This document shows, in pieces, positions 19,657-28,322 of a stretch of DNA of 64,000 nt. The DNA is from Singulisphaera sp. GP187 (lineage in GTDB: Bacteria > Planctomycetota > Phycisphaerae > Phycisphaerales > SM1A02). The DNA lies in contig CAMBOV010000011.1 of assembly GCA_945869475.1 (NCBI GenBank), positions 25,875-89,874 on the forward strand, in the 5' to 3' direction. The first letter of the stretch is position 1, and every line of letters starts with the position of its first letter. A program made the translations under genes and the position numbers. Below the pieces are notes generated by a model. It had not been told where the DNA came from and did not search any database. It saw only the letters and a program-made list of their open reading frames with translations.

Positions 19657-20457
19657 TCACTTGGGGGCTGGCGCGTCGTCTTTTCGTTTCATCATTGCGT
19701 AGATGACGCTCTGCACAACAACCGATTCTCCAACGAGCCGTCCGACGCGCTCGCCCGCTTCACGCACCGAGCGAATCTTTCCCTCGTCGAATTCTGCCTC
19801 AAAGTCGCAGAGCGAATTCTCGACGCCGAGCATCATTGACGCGATCACCGCCCACTCGTGGCGGGTGTCGGGCCAATACTGATTCGTGCGGAGTGTCTCA
19901 ACAGGCACACTGACTCGCCATCCATCGCTCGTTTCAACCATTGTCAAGAGTCCGCCGTACGCGGGCTCATCGTCGATCAGAATTGCCGCGGTGCCGTCGC
20001 CAAGATCTTCGACCGTCATGCGCGCGCGCTGCTGCGTCAAAAATCCAAAGGGATCACCCAGCACACGCTTTGCAATCTCGCGGTAGTCGATCCCACCACG
20101 TGGAAGTGCCTCGACGCCTGTCTCTGCCTCTTTGAGAAGCTCATTTGGGAAGCGATCCTTGATCTTCTTCGAGACGCGCCACAACTGCGCGATCATCTGC
20201 GACATCTTGTCTTTGACATTCTGGATCGCGCTCGCTTCAGTCACTCCATCATCGAACGTGACGTCGCGCGCTTGAACCTCGATCATCTGTGCAAGCCCCT
20301 CGGGATGCCCCTGCTCGATCATCTTCGTGATCGCATCGAGTGCCTTCTGTGGGGTGCTTGTATCGGGGGCATCGCTGCCGCATCCAGGCAGTGCGAGCAG
20401 CAGCGCGGTCGTCCAGGCCACGAATGCGAAGAGAGTGTGTGTCGCTTGATTGTTCAC
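19657..20457 (-). CDS. Hypothetical lipoprotein
   Basis: A 266-residue protein with signal TLFAFVAWTTALLLALPGC and a lipobox Cys, so membrane-anchored outside the cytoplasm. The rest is mostly helical, with no recognised catalytic motif; LTMVETSDGWRVSVP suggests a beta element like those of stress or transport-related lipoproteins. An upstream in-frame start (20730) is rejected: it would cover thiS on the other strand. GTG 20457 lies 7 bases after TAAGAT, which overlaps the divergent thiS box. Confidence 0.7.
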   Translation of the reverse strand: MNNQATHTLFAFVAWTTALLLALPGCGSDAPDTSTPQKALDAITKMIEQGHPEGLAQMIEVQARDVTFDDGVTEASAIQNVKDKMSQMIAQLWRVSKKIKDRFPNELLKEAETGVEALPRGGIDYREIAKRVLGDPFGFLTQQRARMTVEDLGDGTAAILIDDEPAYGGLLTMVETSDGWRVSVPVETLRTNQYWPDTRHEWAVIASMMLGVENSLCDFEAEFDEGKIRSVREAGERVGRLVGESVVVQSVIYAMMKRKDDAPAPK

Positions 20458-20462
20458 TTCGC

Positions 20463-20470
20463 TAATCTTA
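20463..20470. promoter_or_regulatory. Overlapping divergent -10 boxes (thiS and lipoprotein)
   Basis: TAATCTTA reads TAATCT on the plus strand (10 bases before ATG 20479) and TAAGAT on the minus strand (7 bases before GTG 20457). Two polymerases could not occupy both at once. Confidence 0.5.
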
Positions 20471-20478
20471 CGACTCTC

Positions 20479-20679
20479 ATGCAGATCACCGTGAATGGAA
20501 AACCAGAAACTCTTGCGAGCCCCTCGACGGTTGAAGCGGTCGTTGTTCGATTCCGCACCAGCGAGATTCCCTGCGCTGTTGAGGTGAATGGGCGACTCGT
20601 TGCGCACAACAAGCGCGCGCAGGTTGAAGTGCGAGATGGCGACCGGATCGAGATTGTCACACTTGTCGGAGGCGGTTGA
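20479..20679 (+). CDS. thiS: Thiamine biosynthesis sulfur carrier ThiS
   Basis: A 66-residue ubiquitin-like protein, the normal size for ThiS, beginning [12 protein letters not shown] and ending in the obligatory Gly-Gly (TLVGGG), which ThiF adenylates and which then carries the thiocarboxylate used by ThiG. A much longer in-frame frame from 19858 is an artefact running antisense through the lipoprotein gene. thiG follows 5 bases later; no TPP riboswitch is seen upstream. Confidence 0.92.
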   Translation: MQITVNGKPETLASPSTVEAVVVRFRTSEIPCAVEVNGRLVAHNKRAQVEVRDGDRIEIVTLVGGG

Positions 20680-20684
20680 TTCAC

Positions 20685-21551
20685 ATGACCAGAGCACTTG
20701 ACACACAACAGACGCAGGCGATTCCACCACTGAAGGTCGGATCGTTCACTCTTACGAGTCGACTCATCGTCGGCACTGGCAAGTACAGCGACTCGCAGGT
20801 GATGAACCGGGCTCTCACCGCCTGCGGCGCGGACGTCGTGACGGTCGCCGTTCGGCGTGAACGACTCATCGACGCCAACGGCAAGTCGCTCCTCGATGCG
20901 ATCGACACGTCGAAGTTGACGATCTTGCCCAACACGGCTGGTTGTTTCACCGCTGAAGATGCCGTGCGCGTCGCTCGTCTTGGACGCGACGTTCTCGAAC
21001 AGTTCAAGAACCCTGGAGCGCGCTGGGTGAAACTCGAAGTGCTCGGAGACAAGCGCACGCTCTTGCCAGATCCCGTTGGCACACTCGAAGCCTGTCGCGA
21101 ACTTGTCGCAGATGGATTCGAAGTGCTCTGTTATTCGAGTGATGATCCGATCATGGCTGTGCGACTGCGCGATGCTGGCGCGACGAGTGTGATGCCTGCA
21201 GGAAGTCCCATTGGATCGGGACGCGGCATCTCGAATCCAAGCGCGATTTCAATCATCTTAGAACTGCTCAAAGACAAAGCGGCCGGAGGCGATCCAGCAT
21301 TTCCCGTCATCGTCGACGCTGGCGTTGGCACACCGAGCGACGTCACGCGCGCGATGGAACTCGGCGCAGATGGCGTGCTCCTCAACACCGCGATCGCGCA
21401 TGCGAGCGATCCCGTGATGATGGCGCGTGCGATGCGCATGGCATGCGATTCTGGTTGGATGGGGGCGCACGCAGGTCGAATGCCGATGCGTCGATACGCA
21501 AGCGCGTCAAGTCCGTGGGAGGGTGTCATCACCCACATCCCGGGCGAGTGA
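20685..21551 (+). CDS. thiG: Thiazole synthase ThiG
   Basis: Condenses deoxyxylulose 5-phosphate, a dehydroglycine imine and ThiS-borne sulfur into the thiazole phosphate of thiamine. The 288-residue TIM barrel carries [52 protein letters not shown] and [12 protein letters not shown], all typical. ATG 20685 follows GGAGG at 20669; a TTG at 20676 overlapping the thiS stop is possible. Only thiS and thiG are here; other thi genes are elsewhere. Its 3' end overlaps the convergent amidotransferase gene by 45 bases. Confidence 0.95.
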   Translation: MTRALDTQQTQAIPPLKVGSFTLTSRLIVGTGKYSDSQVMNRALTACGADVVTVAVRRERLIDANGKSLLDAIDTSKLTILPNTAGCFTAEDAVRVARLGRDVLEQFKNPGARWVKLEVLGDKRTLLPDPVGTLEACRELVADGFEVLCYSSDDPIMAVRLRDAGATSVMPAGSPIGSGRGISNPSAISIILELLKDKAAGGDPAFPVIVDAGVGTPSDVTRAMELGADGVLLNTAIAHASDPVMMARAMRMACDSGWMGAHAGRMPMRRYASASSPWEGVITHIPGE

Positions 21552-22127
21552 GCGAAGAAAGTTGCCGAGCAACTGTGGTCCCTCGGTCGAAAGAAAACTC
21601 TCGGGGTGAAACTGCACGCCATCCATGGATGCCCTGCCAGCTGGTGATTTCCAGCGAAGGCCCATGACTTCGTCTTGTGCGGTCCATGCAGAAATTTCGA
21701 AGTCATTGGTGACCGTCGCGCGCTCGACGATCAGCGAGTGGTACCTCGTGGCCGTGGTCGGACTCGAGAGCCCCTCAAAGATGCCCTTGCCATCGTGAAA
21801 GATCGGCGAGGTCTTGCCGTGCACCGGGCGATCCGTGCGTTTGACCGTCATTCCATGCACATCGCCGATCGTTTGGTGCCCGAGACAGACTCCAAGAATC
21901 GGAATTTCACCGCGAAATGTGCGAATAAGTTCTCCGCAGACTCCGCTTTCTTTGGGGGTGCACGGGCCAGGCGAGATCACCAGCCACTGTGGATGCAGTT
22001 CGCGCGCTTGCTCGCAGGTGATCGCATCATTGCGCACAACCTGAATTGCCATCGATCGATCGAGCACGCCGAAGGCCTGCACGAGATTCCACGTGAACGA
22101 GTCATAGTTGTCGATCAAGAGGAGCAT
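21507..22127 (-). CDS. Glutamine amidotransferase of anthranilate / aminodeoxychorismate synthase
   Basis: The 206-residue class I amidotransferase supplies ammonia from glutamine to TrpE or PabB. Motifs: [15 protein letters not shown] at the start, ISPGPCTP, nucleophile loop GVCLGHQ and the catalytic HPES. TrpG and PabA cannot be separated from sequence, and many bacteria share one enzyme; no trp or pab gene is adjacent. An in-frame GTG at 22187 would add 20 residues, but the family starts at ATG 22127. TATCCT at about 22176-22181 could be its -10 box with a ~45-base leader that holds a short direct repeat. Confidence 0.9.
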   Translation of the reverse strand: MLLLIDNYDSFTWNLVQAFGVLDRSMAIQVVRNDAITCEQARELHPQWLVISPGPCTPKESGVCGELIRTFRGEIPILGVCLGHQTIGDVHGMTVKRTDRPVHGKTSPIFHDGKGIFEGLSSPTTATRYHSLIVERATVTNDFEISAWTAQDEVMGLRWKSPAGRASMDGVQFHPESFLSTEGPQLLGNFLRSLARDVGDDTLPRT

Positions 22128-22196
22128 GGATCGAAGTCGGTGAGCGGAGTCGGTGAGCGCCAGAAGCGACTCGCGAAGGATAGTCACCTCTGCCGC

Positions 22197-22225
22197 ACGA
22201 AAAACCCCGCCTCAAGGACGGGGTC
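22197..22225 (-). terminator. Rho-independent terminator downstream of tRNA-Ala
   Basis: Minus strand: GACCCCGTCCTTGAGGCGGGGT, followed by a T-run. It ends the tRNA transcript before the amidotransferase gene. Confidence 0.8.
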
Positions 22226-22242
22226 TTTCACAAACGTTTCAG

Positions 22243-22315
22243 TGGAGTGGATGAGGATCGAACTCACAACCTCATGAATGCGATTCAAGCGCTCTCCCAA
22301 TTGAGCTACCACCCC
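22243..22315 (-). tRNA. tRNA-Ala (anticodon CGC)
   Basis: A 73-nt cloverleaf. Acceptor GGGGTGG pairs with CCACTCC including the G3-U70 wobble that identifies alanine tRNA; discriminator A; D arm GCTC/GAGC; anticodon loop ATCGCAT with CGC; T arm GTGAG/CTCAT. The anticodon stem has a U28-U42 mismatch and CCA is not encoded. Confidence 0.85.
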
Positions 22316-22337
22316 TGAGAAGACTCAGAGCGAAAAA

Positions 22338-22343
22338 AGTATA
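22338..22343 (-). promoter_or_regulatory. Putative -10 box of tRNA-Ala
   Basis: TATACT on the minus strand, 22 bases before the tRNA 5' end. Confidence 0.6.
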
Positions 22344-22377
22344 GCGGCTCGTGTTGGAAGCGCACGGGTGAGGCGCG

Positions 22378-22383
22378 TAGCCT
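22378..22383 (+). promoter_or_regulatory. Putative -10 box of mutS
   Basis: TAGCCT, 7 bases before GTG 22391; TTGGAA lies 18 bases further upstream as a possible -35. Confidence 0.55.
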
Positions 22384-22390
22384 CCTTCAT

Positions 22391-25057
22391 GTGACTTCTG
22401 AAACCGCGAACAACGAGAGAGAGACGAAAGAGACACTGCCCGTCACTCGCGAGACTCCCGCGATGCGCCAGTATCAGCGTTTCAAAGCTGAGCATCCAGG
22501 ATGCATGCTCTTCTTTCGAATGGGCGACTTCTACGAGATGTTTCACGAGGACGCCGTACGCGCCCACCGCATTCTCGGCATCACACTGACGCAGCGAAGT
22601 GCGGGAGTTCCGATGGCGGGAGTTCCATTTCATTGCGCTGAGGGGTATCTGCGCCGACTCGTCGAGCACGGCGAGCGTGTCGCTGTCTGCGAGCAGATTC
22701 AGGATCCAAAGGATGCCAAGGGCGTGGTCGATCGCGCGGTGGTGCGCGTCGTTACTCCCGGCACCCGCGTCGACGAAGCGTTGCTCGAGTCGGGTGCGCA
22801 CAATGTGATTGCTGCGGTCGCACGCGCGAGTGATCGCGCGGCGATCGCGCTGGTCGAACTCTCCACTGGATCGTTCACCGTCGTGCCGTGCGATGCCTCG
22901 AGTCTCGCAGATGAACTCGCGCGCGCAGCGCCATCGGAGATCGTCTGTGCAGAGGAGGCGACGTTGGCGAGCGGAGTGCTCGTGCGTGATCTCGCTGCGT
23001 CGATGCGCGTGCCTCTGACGACGAGAGCCCCGTGGTCGATGGGAGGCGAAGAATCTGCGAGTGTTCTGCGCCGACACTACGGAGTCGCATCCGCAACTGC
23101 ATGGACTCTCGACGACCCTTCGATCTGTGCTGCAGGCGGGCTGCTCGCATACCTGCTCGAAACCCAGTCGGGGCTGGCCGTCGACGGAGCCGCTGGAACC
23201 TCTGCCGGAGTGCGCAGTTTGTCGCATCTTGAGGCGCCGCGCCTCGTCGATCGATCGAAGTGTGTGATCCTCGACGCATTCACTCTGCGCGCACTCGAAA
23301 TCGAACGAACATCGCTCGCGGGGACGACCGACGCGTCGCTGGTGGCAACCCTGAGCACCGCACGCACTCCAATGGGACGACGCATGTTGCGCGACTGGCT
23401 GTGCTTTCCGCTGCGCGATCGACACGCCATCGAGAGCCGACTCGACGCAGTCGCCGCACTTGTCCAAGATGCGTCGCTTCGAGAGTCTCTCTCGTCTGTG
23501 CTCGCCCGCATTCAAGATGTCGCGCGCATTCACGGGCGCGTTGCGATGCGTCGAGCGACTCCACGCGACATCGTCGCGCTCGGCAGATCGCTCGCGGCAC
23601 TTGCGACGACCCTCGAGATTCTCGAAGGAGTTGGCGCTTTCGCAGAGTCGTACGCACGACTGGGCGCACTGGGCCGTGAGTTGACCGAGCTTGGACTCCG
23701 CATCGTTCGCTCGTGTGTCGACGATCCTCCAGCACACCTGCGAGAGGGCGGGCTTCTGCGCGAAGGCGTCGACCCTGAACTCGACGATGCGAAGATGCTT
23801 CAGCGGAATGCAGGCGAGTGGATCGCCAACTATCAGGCACAGTTGATTGGCGAGAGCGGCATCGAAAGTCTGCGCACGGGGTTCAACCGAGTCTTTGGCT
23901 ACTACATCGAAGTCACTCACACACACTCCGCGCGCGTGCCGATCACGTTCACGCGCACGCAGACGCTGCGCAATGCCGAGCGGTACATCACGCCTGAACT
24001 CAAGGCCTTCGAGGATCGCGTTCTGCATGCAGAATCCCGCGCGTTCGAGCGGGAGCGGCAGCTGTTCGATCAACTCATCGATGCCATCGCGGCTCGCGCG
24101 AGCGAGATCGCTTCGTTCGCGAGCGAGATTGCACAGTTGGATTGCCTCACCTCGTTCGCCGAGACCGCTGTTCGCCACCGATATGTGCGCCCTGAAATCA
24201 CACAGAGTCCATCCCTCGAGATCGAAGAGGGACGCCACCCAGTGCTCGACCGAACACTCGGCGCAAAGTTCGTCCCCAACGATTGCTCGCTCGGCACGGA
24301 CGGCACACCGTCGACGCTCGCGCTCGTCACCGGTCCAAACATGGCTGGCAAGTCGACGTTCATTCGACAGAATGCGCTGATTGCGCTGATGGCGCTCGCA
24401 GGAAGTTTCGTGCCAGCGAAGCGCGCAGTGGTGGGACTCTGCGACCGCATCTTCGCGCGCATTGGAGCAGGCGACGAACTGCACACGGGACGCTCCACCT
24501 TTATGGTCGAGATGACTGAGACGGCCAACATTTTGCACCACGCAACGCAGCGAACGATCGTTGTGCTCGATGAGATTGGCCGCGGCACGAGCACCTACGA
24601 CGGACTCAGCCTCGCCTGGGCGATCACCGAATGGCTCGCGGCCCGCAAGACGCGCACACTTTTCGCAACGCACTACCACGAGCTCACCTCGCTCGCCGAT
24701 GGCGACTCGACCATTGCGAACTTGCACGTCTGCGTGCGTGAATGGAAAGACGAGGTCATCTTTCTGCACCGCATCGAACCGGGACGCGCCGACCGCTCGT
24801 ACGGCATTCACGTGGCGAAACTTGCTGGCATCCCCCCCGCGGTCGTCGACCGCGCGCGTCGCGTGCTCGAATCACTGACGACTGAGGGTGTGCCAGTGCG
24901 AAAGTCACAGCGTGACGAGGCGCAGGGATTGTTGTTCTCTCAACCCACGGAGCATCCACTCGTCGCCGAACTGCGCGACCTCTCCCTTGATGGGCTCACG
25001 CCGCTCGATGCGTTCGACTTGATTCGCACGTGGAAATCGCGCGAAAATCAGCAGTGA
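22391..25057 (+). CDS. mutS: DNA mismatch repair protein MutS
   Basis: 888 residues, normal for MutS1. The N-terminal mismatch-binding domain carries the Phe-x-Glu motif (FFRMGDFYEMF, about 38-48), then connector, lever and clamp domains (GYYIEVTHTHS near 507), and the C-terminal ATPase with Walker A TGPNMAGKST, the ABC-like VLDEIGRGTSTYDG and FATHYHEL. It recognises mismatches as a dimer and recruits MutL. The start is GTG 22391. The gene is monocistronic. The opposite strand holds a long open frame inside it, which is only a codon-bias mirror. Confidence 0.97.
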   Translation: MTSETANNERETKETLPVTRETPAMRQYQRFKAEHPGCMLFFRMGDFYEMFHEDAVRAHRILGITLTQRSAGVPMAGVPFHCAEGYLRRLVEHGERVAVCEQIQDPKDAKGVVDRAVVRVVTPGTRVDEALLESGAHNVIAAVARASDRAAIALVELSTGSFTVVPCDASSLADELARAAPSEIVCAEEATLASGVLVRDLAASMRVPLTTRAPWSMGGEESASVLRRHYGVASATAWTLDDPSICAAGGLLAYLLETQSGLAVDGAAGTSAGVRSLSHLEAPRLVDRSKCVILDAFTLRALEIERTSLAGTTDASLVATLSTARTPMGRRMLRDWLCFPLRDRHAIESRLDAVAALVQDASLRESLSSVLARIQDVARIHGRVAMRRATPRDIVALGRSLAALATTLEILEGVGAFAESYARLGALGRELTELGLRIVRSCVDDPPAHLREGGLLREGVDPELDDAKMLQRNAGEWIANYQAQLIGESGIESLRTGFNRVFGYYIEVTHTHSARVPITFTRTQTLRNAERYITPELKAFEDRVLHAESRAFERERQLFDQLIDAIAARASEIASFASEIAQLDCLTSFAETAVRHRYVRPEITQSPSLEIEEGRHPVLDRTLGAKFVPNDCSLGTDGTPSTLALVTGPNMAGKSTFIRQNALIALMALAGSFVPAKRAVVGLCDRIFARIGAGDELHTGRSTFMVEMTETANILHHATQRTIVVLDEIGRGTSTYDGLSLAWAITEWLAARKTRTLFATHYHELTSLADGDSTIANLHVCVREWKDEVIFLHRIEPGRADRSYGIHVAKLAGIPPAVVDRARRVLESLTTEGVPVRKSQRDEAQGLLFSQPTEHPLVAELRDLSLDGLTPLDAFDLIRTWKSRENQQ

Positions 25058-25066
25058 CTCTTGCTG

Positions 25067-25115
25067 CGCTTGGGGCTGCGCTTGGGGCTGCGTTTGGGGC
25101 TGCGCTTAGCAGGAC
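25067..25115. repeat. Four 12-base tandem repeats after mutS
   Basis: Imperfect copies of TGCGCTTGGGGC start 10 bases after the mutS stop; the last copy is degraded. Not coding as far as can be seen. Confidence 0.75.
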
Positions 25116-25229
25116 GCTGAAGAACCCTTGACAGAGACACTTTTCGTCGAACATGCGATCAAGCGAGATGGCGTTGAAAAGTTCCTCCCGGTCAGCGACG
25201 GAGTCGCTCCGACACCGTGCGACGCCTCT

Positions 25230-25335
25230 TCACGCTGCGAGCAGTTTGCACATTCGCGCTAGGTTGTAAACCGCGGCGGTCAGCCGGACCTCCAGACACT
25301 TGGTGTCCACCAAATCTGGGGAGGTCCACTTAGGG
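25230..25335 (-). mobile_element. Transposase C-terminal fragment and possible IS end (relic)
   Basis: The minus strand reads VRLTAAVYNLARMCKLLAA then stop at 25230, closely like the C-terminus of DDE transposases (inference from memory of the family). Upstream lies GTGGACCTCCCC and TTTGGTGGACACC, reminiscent of an IS terminal repeat. No full transposase, second terminal repeat or target duplication is visible. The hlyD stop codon TAA (25330-25332) sits exactly at the relic's edge. The remaining 25116-25229 holds nothing recognisable. Confidence 0.5.
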
Positions 25336-26505
25336 CTGCGTCCCAGGCTGAGGCACTGCCGGCGTCGCAGGCACCGTCAGCGTGTCAAGCCAACTCTCGA
25401 CTGCATCAGGAAGCAGCGGCTTGAGAATGTCAGGCACCTCGCGTCGTTTCTTCGTGTCAACAATCGCAGTCGCCGTCGCCCCCATTCGATAGGGCGTCTT
25501 CGCATCGGTCGAGCCCATCACGATTCGCACCGGAAATCGTTGCGCGAGCCGAACCCAATCGAGCGTCGGCGACACCGTTGGCAAGACTCCGTTCGCTCCT
25601 TGATCGGCGTCATAAAGCGCCCACCCGATCCCTTGCACTGTTCCGTGAAATTTCGCCCGCGGATAGGCCATCAGATAGACCTCAACATCCATCCCAGCTT
25701 CGATCGCTCGAATATCCGTCTCCTGAAAGTTCGCGAGCAAGAACCAGTTTGACGTATCGACGAGCGCAAAAATCTGCGCGCCGCGCTGCGCATACTGCCC
25801 TGCTGAGACGTTGAAATTCGTGACGTATCCACCGACGGGCGAACGCACTTCGCAATACCCAACGTTCAACTGCTTCTCAACCACCATTGCCTGTGCCTTC
25901 GCACGGCGAACATTCACATCGCCGATCTGTCCGAGATTTGCGCGAGCCTGCGAGATTGCAGCGGTCGCCTGCGCAACGCCCGCGCGCGCCGTGCGCACAC
26001 TTCGCTGCGCTGCATCGATTTGGTCGGGAGTGACGAACTGCTTTGGCAGAAGTGGCTCGATGCGCGCGAGATATTGTTCGTTGTACAGAGCGACGGCCTC
26101 AGCGCTGACGAGGTCTGCCTCGCGCTGAATGATCGTGTCGGTCAGCGCGCGAATCTCAAGTTCGACGTACGCCAAGTTCGCCACGGCCACGTCGAGTTCT
26201 GCCTGGTAGGGGCGCACATCGATGCGAAAGAGCAGATCTCCAACGCGCACTTCTTGGTTGTCGACGACGGCGAGTTCGGTGACGTATCCCGCGACGTTTG
26301 CGGAGATTCCAACGATGTTTGCGCGCAGATAGGCGTCATCCGTACGGGGGCGAATGTCGAGTTCCCACCAGGTGAGGAATGACAGAATCACAGCGCAGAA
26401 GACGGCCGCGATTCCAAAGATGCGTCCAATGAGTGGACGAAGGCTCACCGGAACGAATCCACGCGGCGCCGCCATCGTCGGTAGTGTCGGGTTCGCGTCG
26501 CTCAT
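25330..26505 (-). CDS. HlyD/EmrA-type membrane fusion protein (MdtN/AaeA-like)
   Basis: The 391-residue periplasmic adaptor links an inner-membrane pump to an outer-membrane channel. One N-terminal membrane segment (IGRIFGIAAVFCAVILSFLTWW), then the biotinyl-lipoyl halves (RTDDAYLRANIVGISANVAGYV and RSPVGGYVTNFNVSAGQ), a coiled-coil hairpin between them, and a beta-barrel with FQETDIRAIEAGMDVEV. ATG 26505 overlaps the ytcA stop as ATGA; the longer in-frame start at 26742 is rejected. The order YtcA-HlyD next to a TolC-type gene resembles the E. coli ytcA-mdtNOP locus, but no FUSC-type pump (MdtO) is present; the transposase scrap begins right at its stop. Confidence 0.88.
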   Translation of the reverse strand: MSDANPTLPTMAAPRGFVPVSLRPLIGRIFGIAAVFCAVILSFLTWWELDIRPRTDDAYLRANIVGISANVAGYVTELAVVDNQEVRVGDLLFRIDVRPYQAELDVAVANLAYVELEIRALTDTIIQREADLVSAEAVALYNEQYLARIEPLLPKQFVTPDQIDAAQRSVRTARAGVAQATAAISQARANLGQIGDVNVRRAKAQAMVVEKQLNVGYCEVRSPVGGYVTNFNVSAGQYAQRGAQIFALVDTSNWFLLANFQETDIRAIEAGMDVEVYLMAYPRAKFHGTVQGIGWALYDADQGANGVLPTVSPTLDWVRLAQRFPVRIVMGSTDAKTPYRMGATATAIVDTKKRREVPDILKPLLPDAVESWLDTLTVPATPAVPQPGTQP

Positions 26506-26762
26506 GTGCGAAAGAATCCCAACCAGAGCGCGAGTGTCCACGCGAGATAGACAAGGAAATACACCGTGATCTTTGGACCGATGAACGGCTCGATCCCCGC
26601 CCGTCGCACGATCAATCGAGTGATCGTGAGCAGCGCAGCCGCAACAACGAGACACATCAGCCACGCAGGAAAGAATGCGCCGTCGATGCTGAGAATTGGA
26701 TCGCACCCCATCAGCGCGCCCGTGCTGAGTATCGCCAACCATCGAGCACGGTGCACTTGCAT
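26502..26762 (-). CDS. ytcA: YtcA-family small lipoprotein/membrane protein
   Basis: 86 residues: lipobox (ILSTGALMGCDP), then two membrane segments around the family motif IVRRAGIEPFIGP. YtcA is encoded with MdtN-type efflux adaptors; its role is unknown. Starts at ATG 26762, 7 bases after TACCCT on the minus strand; a longer in-frame start (26807) would overlap the divergent TolC-type gene. Confidence 0.75.
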   Translation of the reverse strand: MQVHRARWLAILSTGALMGCDPILSIDGAFFPAWLMCLVVAAALLTITRLIVRRAGIEPFIGPKITVYFLVYLAWTLALWLGFFRT

Positions 26763-26769
26763 CTCGCCA

Positions 26770-26791
26770 AGGGTAACGCAGGTGTTACTCT
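26770..26791. promoter_or_regulatory. Divergent -10 boxes between ytcA-hlyD and the TolC-type gene
   Basis: TACCCT on the minus strand (26775 to 26770, 7 bases before ATG 26762) and TACTCT on the plus strand (26786-26791, 6 bases before ATG 26798). The two halves of the efflux system are driven from one 36-base gap. Confidence 0.55.
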
Positions 26792-26797
26792 GCGTGT

Positions 26798-28300
26798 ATG
26801 CATCCACGCACTCTTTGCCTCACTGCTTGCGCCGCACTCGTGGCGAGTGCAGCACTGAGTGGCTGCGTGATGGACGGCCCATTCGTCTCGGCCGACATCG
26901 ACAAACTCGTCTCGAAAGATTCGGCCGTGGCGTGGTCGCGCCATGGCGCCGAACCTCCCGTGACACCACTCGCAGTACCGGTAAGTTTGGCGGCGGCGCC
27001 GGTTGATCGAGCCGACACCCACCGAGCGCAGAATGTGCGTGATTCTGATGCTGACCGCATCGAGCCACCGATGTCGTTGCCACTCTGCGTCGACATGGCT
27101 CTCTCGAAAAGTCCCGTCACTCGCGCCGCGTGGGAATCGGCGCGCGCGACGGCTGCTACCGTCGGAATTGCCGATGCCGCCTACATGCCCGACATTTTCT
27201 TCACTGGAGAAGTCGGACCTGAACAAGATCTCGTGGGGCCAATTCGAAACCAGCAGAATCTTGGTCTCGCGGCGATCGGATTGAATTGGGTGTTGATGGA
27301 TTTCGGGCGCCGCGACGCTGACAGCGCACGCGCACGCGCGCAAATGATCGGCGCGAACTATTCGTTCAATCGTGCGATGCAGAAGCTGGTGTACGAGGTG
27401 CAGGCCGCCTATTTCAACCTCGATGCGAAGCACTCACTGCGCGAGGCGGCGCGCGAAAATGTCGCGACGGCGCGCAAGCAACTCGATGCCACCGAAGATC
27501 GCATGACCGTCGGACTCGCCACCCGTCCCGAAGTCTTGCAGGCGCGCCAACAATTCTTGCAGGCGAACTACGACCTCGAGGATGCCAAAGCCGCAGTCTT
27601 TGGAGCGCAAGCGCGGCTCTCGGTTGCAATGGGTGTGCCTGCAGACCGTCCATGCGACATCGTGCGACTCAGCGCCCTCCCCCTGCCAGAGAACCTCACG
27701 ACGGCGATTGACCGTTCGATTGCCACGGCGCTCGAGCAACGGCCCGACATCGCCGCGGCACTCTCACAGGTTCGTGCGCGTGAAGAGCAAGTCAAGCGAG
27801 CGGAGGCGAACTTTCTTCCAATCATTTCGTTTGAAGGATTCGGGGGGGTTTCAAGCCAGAATTACAACGTGCAGATTGCACCGCAAAACACTCCAAATGA
27901 TGGATCGAGCACTTTCGGAAACTATTCAGCCAAGCTCACCGGGACGTGGCTGATCTTTGATGGATATGAGCGGGCGCATGCGCTTCAGCAGGCGCGAAGC
28001 GAAGTGCGCGCCGCGCACGCGTCGCTCGAGAATCTCAGACTCCAAACAACTGGAGAGGTCTGGACGGGTTACTTCGAATTCTTCGCAGCGCAAAAGCGCT
28101 ACGAGGCGGGCGTCGCTTTGCTGACTGCATCGCAAGATTCCTACGAGAGCGTCTACCAGAGTTACCTCAACGGACTCGTCACGATCAACGATCTCTTGCA
28201 AGCTGAGTCGGATCTCTTCGATTCACGCTTCGAACTTATCAAGTCGCGCGCACAACTTCTGACCGCAAGCGCGACGTTTGTGCTCGCACTGGGCAGTTAG
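26798..28300 (+). CDS. TolC-family outer membrane efflux lipoprotein
   Basis: 500 residues. Lipoprotein signal with Cys in LVASAALSGC, then two TolC-type coiled-coil/beta repeats (for example LAAIGLNWVLMDFGRRDADSA and YSAKLTGTWLIFDGYERAHA), with the typical LxxAQxxLYxA-like pattern as QQFLQANYDLEDAK. It should trimerise into an outer-membrane channel used by the adaptor encoded on the opposite strand. The C-terminus ends just before the convergent mraY gene. Confidence 0.88.
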   Translation: MHPRTLCLTACAALVASAALSGCVMDGPFVSADIDKLVSKDSAVAWSRHGAEPPVTPLAVPVSLAAAPVDRADTHRAQNVRDSDADRIEPPMSLPLCVDMALSKSPVTRAAWESARATAATVGIADAAYMPDIFFTGEVGPEQDLVGPIRNQQNLGLAAIGLNWVLMDFGRRDADSARARAQMIGANYSFNRAMQKLVYEVQAAYFNLDAKHSLREAARENVATARKQLDATEDRMTVGLATRPEVLQARQQFLQANYDLEDAKAAVFGAQARLSVAMGVPADRPCDIVRLSALPLPENLTTAIDRSIATALEQRPDIAAALSQVRAREEQVKRAEANFLPIISFEGFGGVSSQNYNVQIAPQNTPNDGSSTFGNYSAKLTGTWLIFDGYERAHALQQARSEVRAAHASLENLRLQTTGEVWTGYFEFFAAQKRYEAGVALLTASQDSYESVYQSYLNGLVTINDLLQAESDLFDSRFELIKSRAQLLTASATFVLALGS

Positions 28301-28322
28301 TCGCCGCTTCCGTGCGGCTCTC

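Noticed and set aside
19858..20478. Extension of the thiS frame upstream of 20479
   Set aside because: Antisense to the lipoprotein gene; ThiS is a 66-residue protein in all families.
22325..24811. 828-codon open frame on the minus strand inside mutS
   Set aside because: Mirror of a GC-skewed codon pattern; composition is Arg/Ala/Cys-rich with no family resemblance, while mutS on the other strand has all motifs.
25230..25335. Calling a complete insertion sequence
   Set aside because: Only a C-terminal scrap and one possible end are visible; no full transposase, paired inverted repeats or target duplication.
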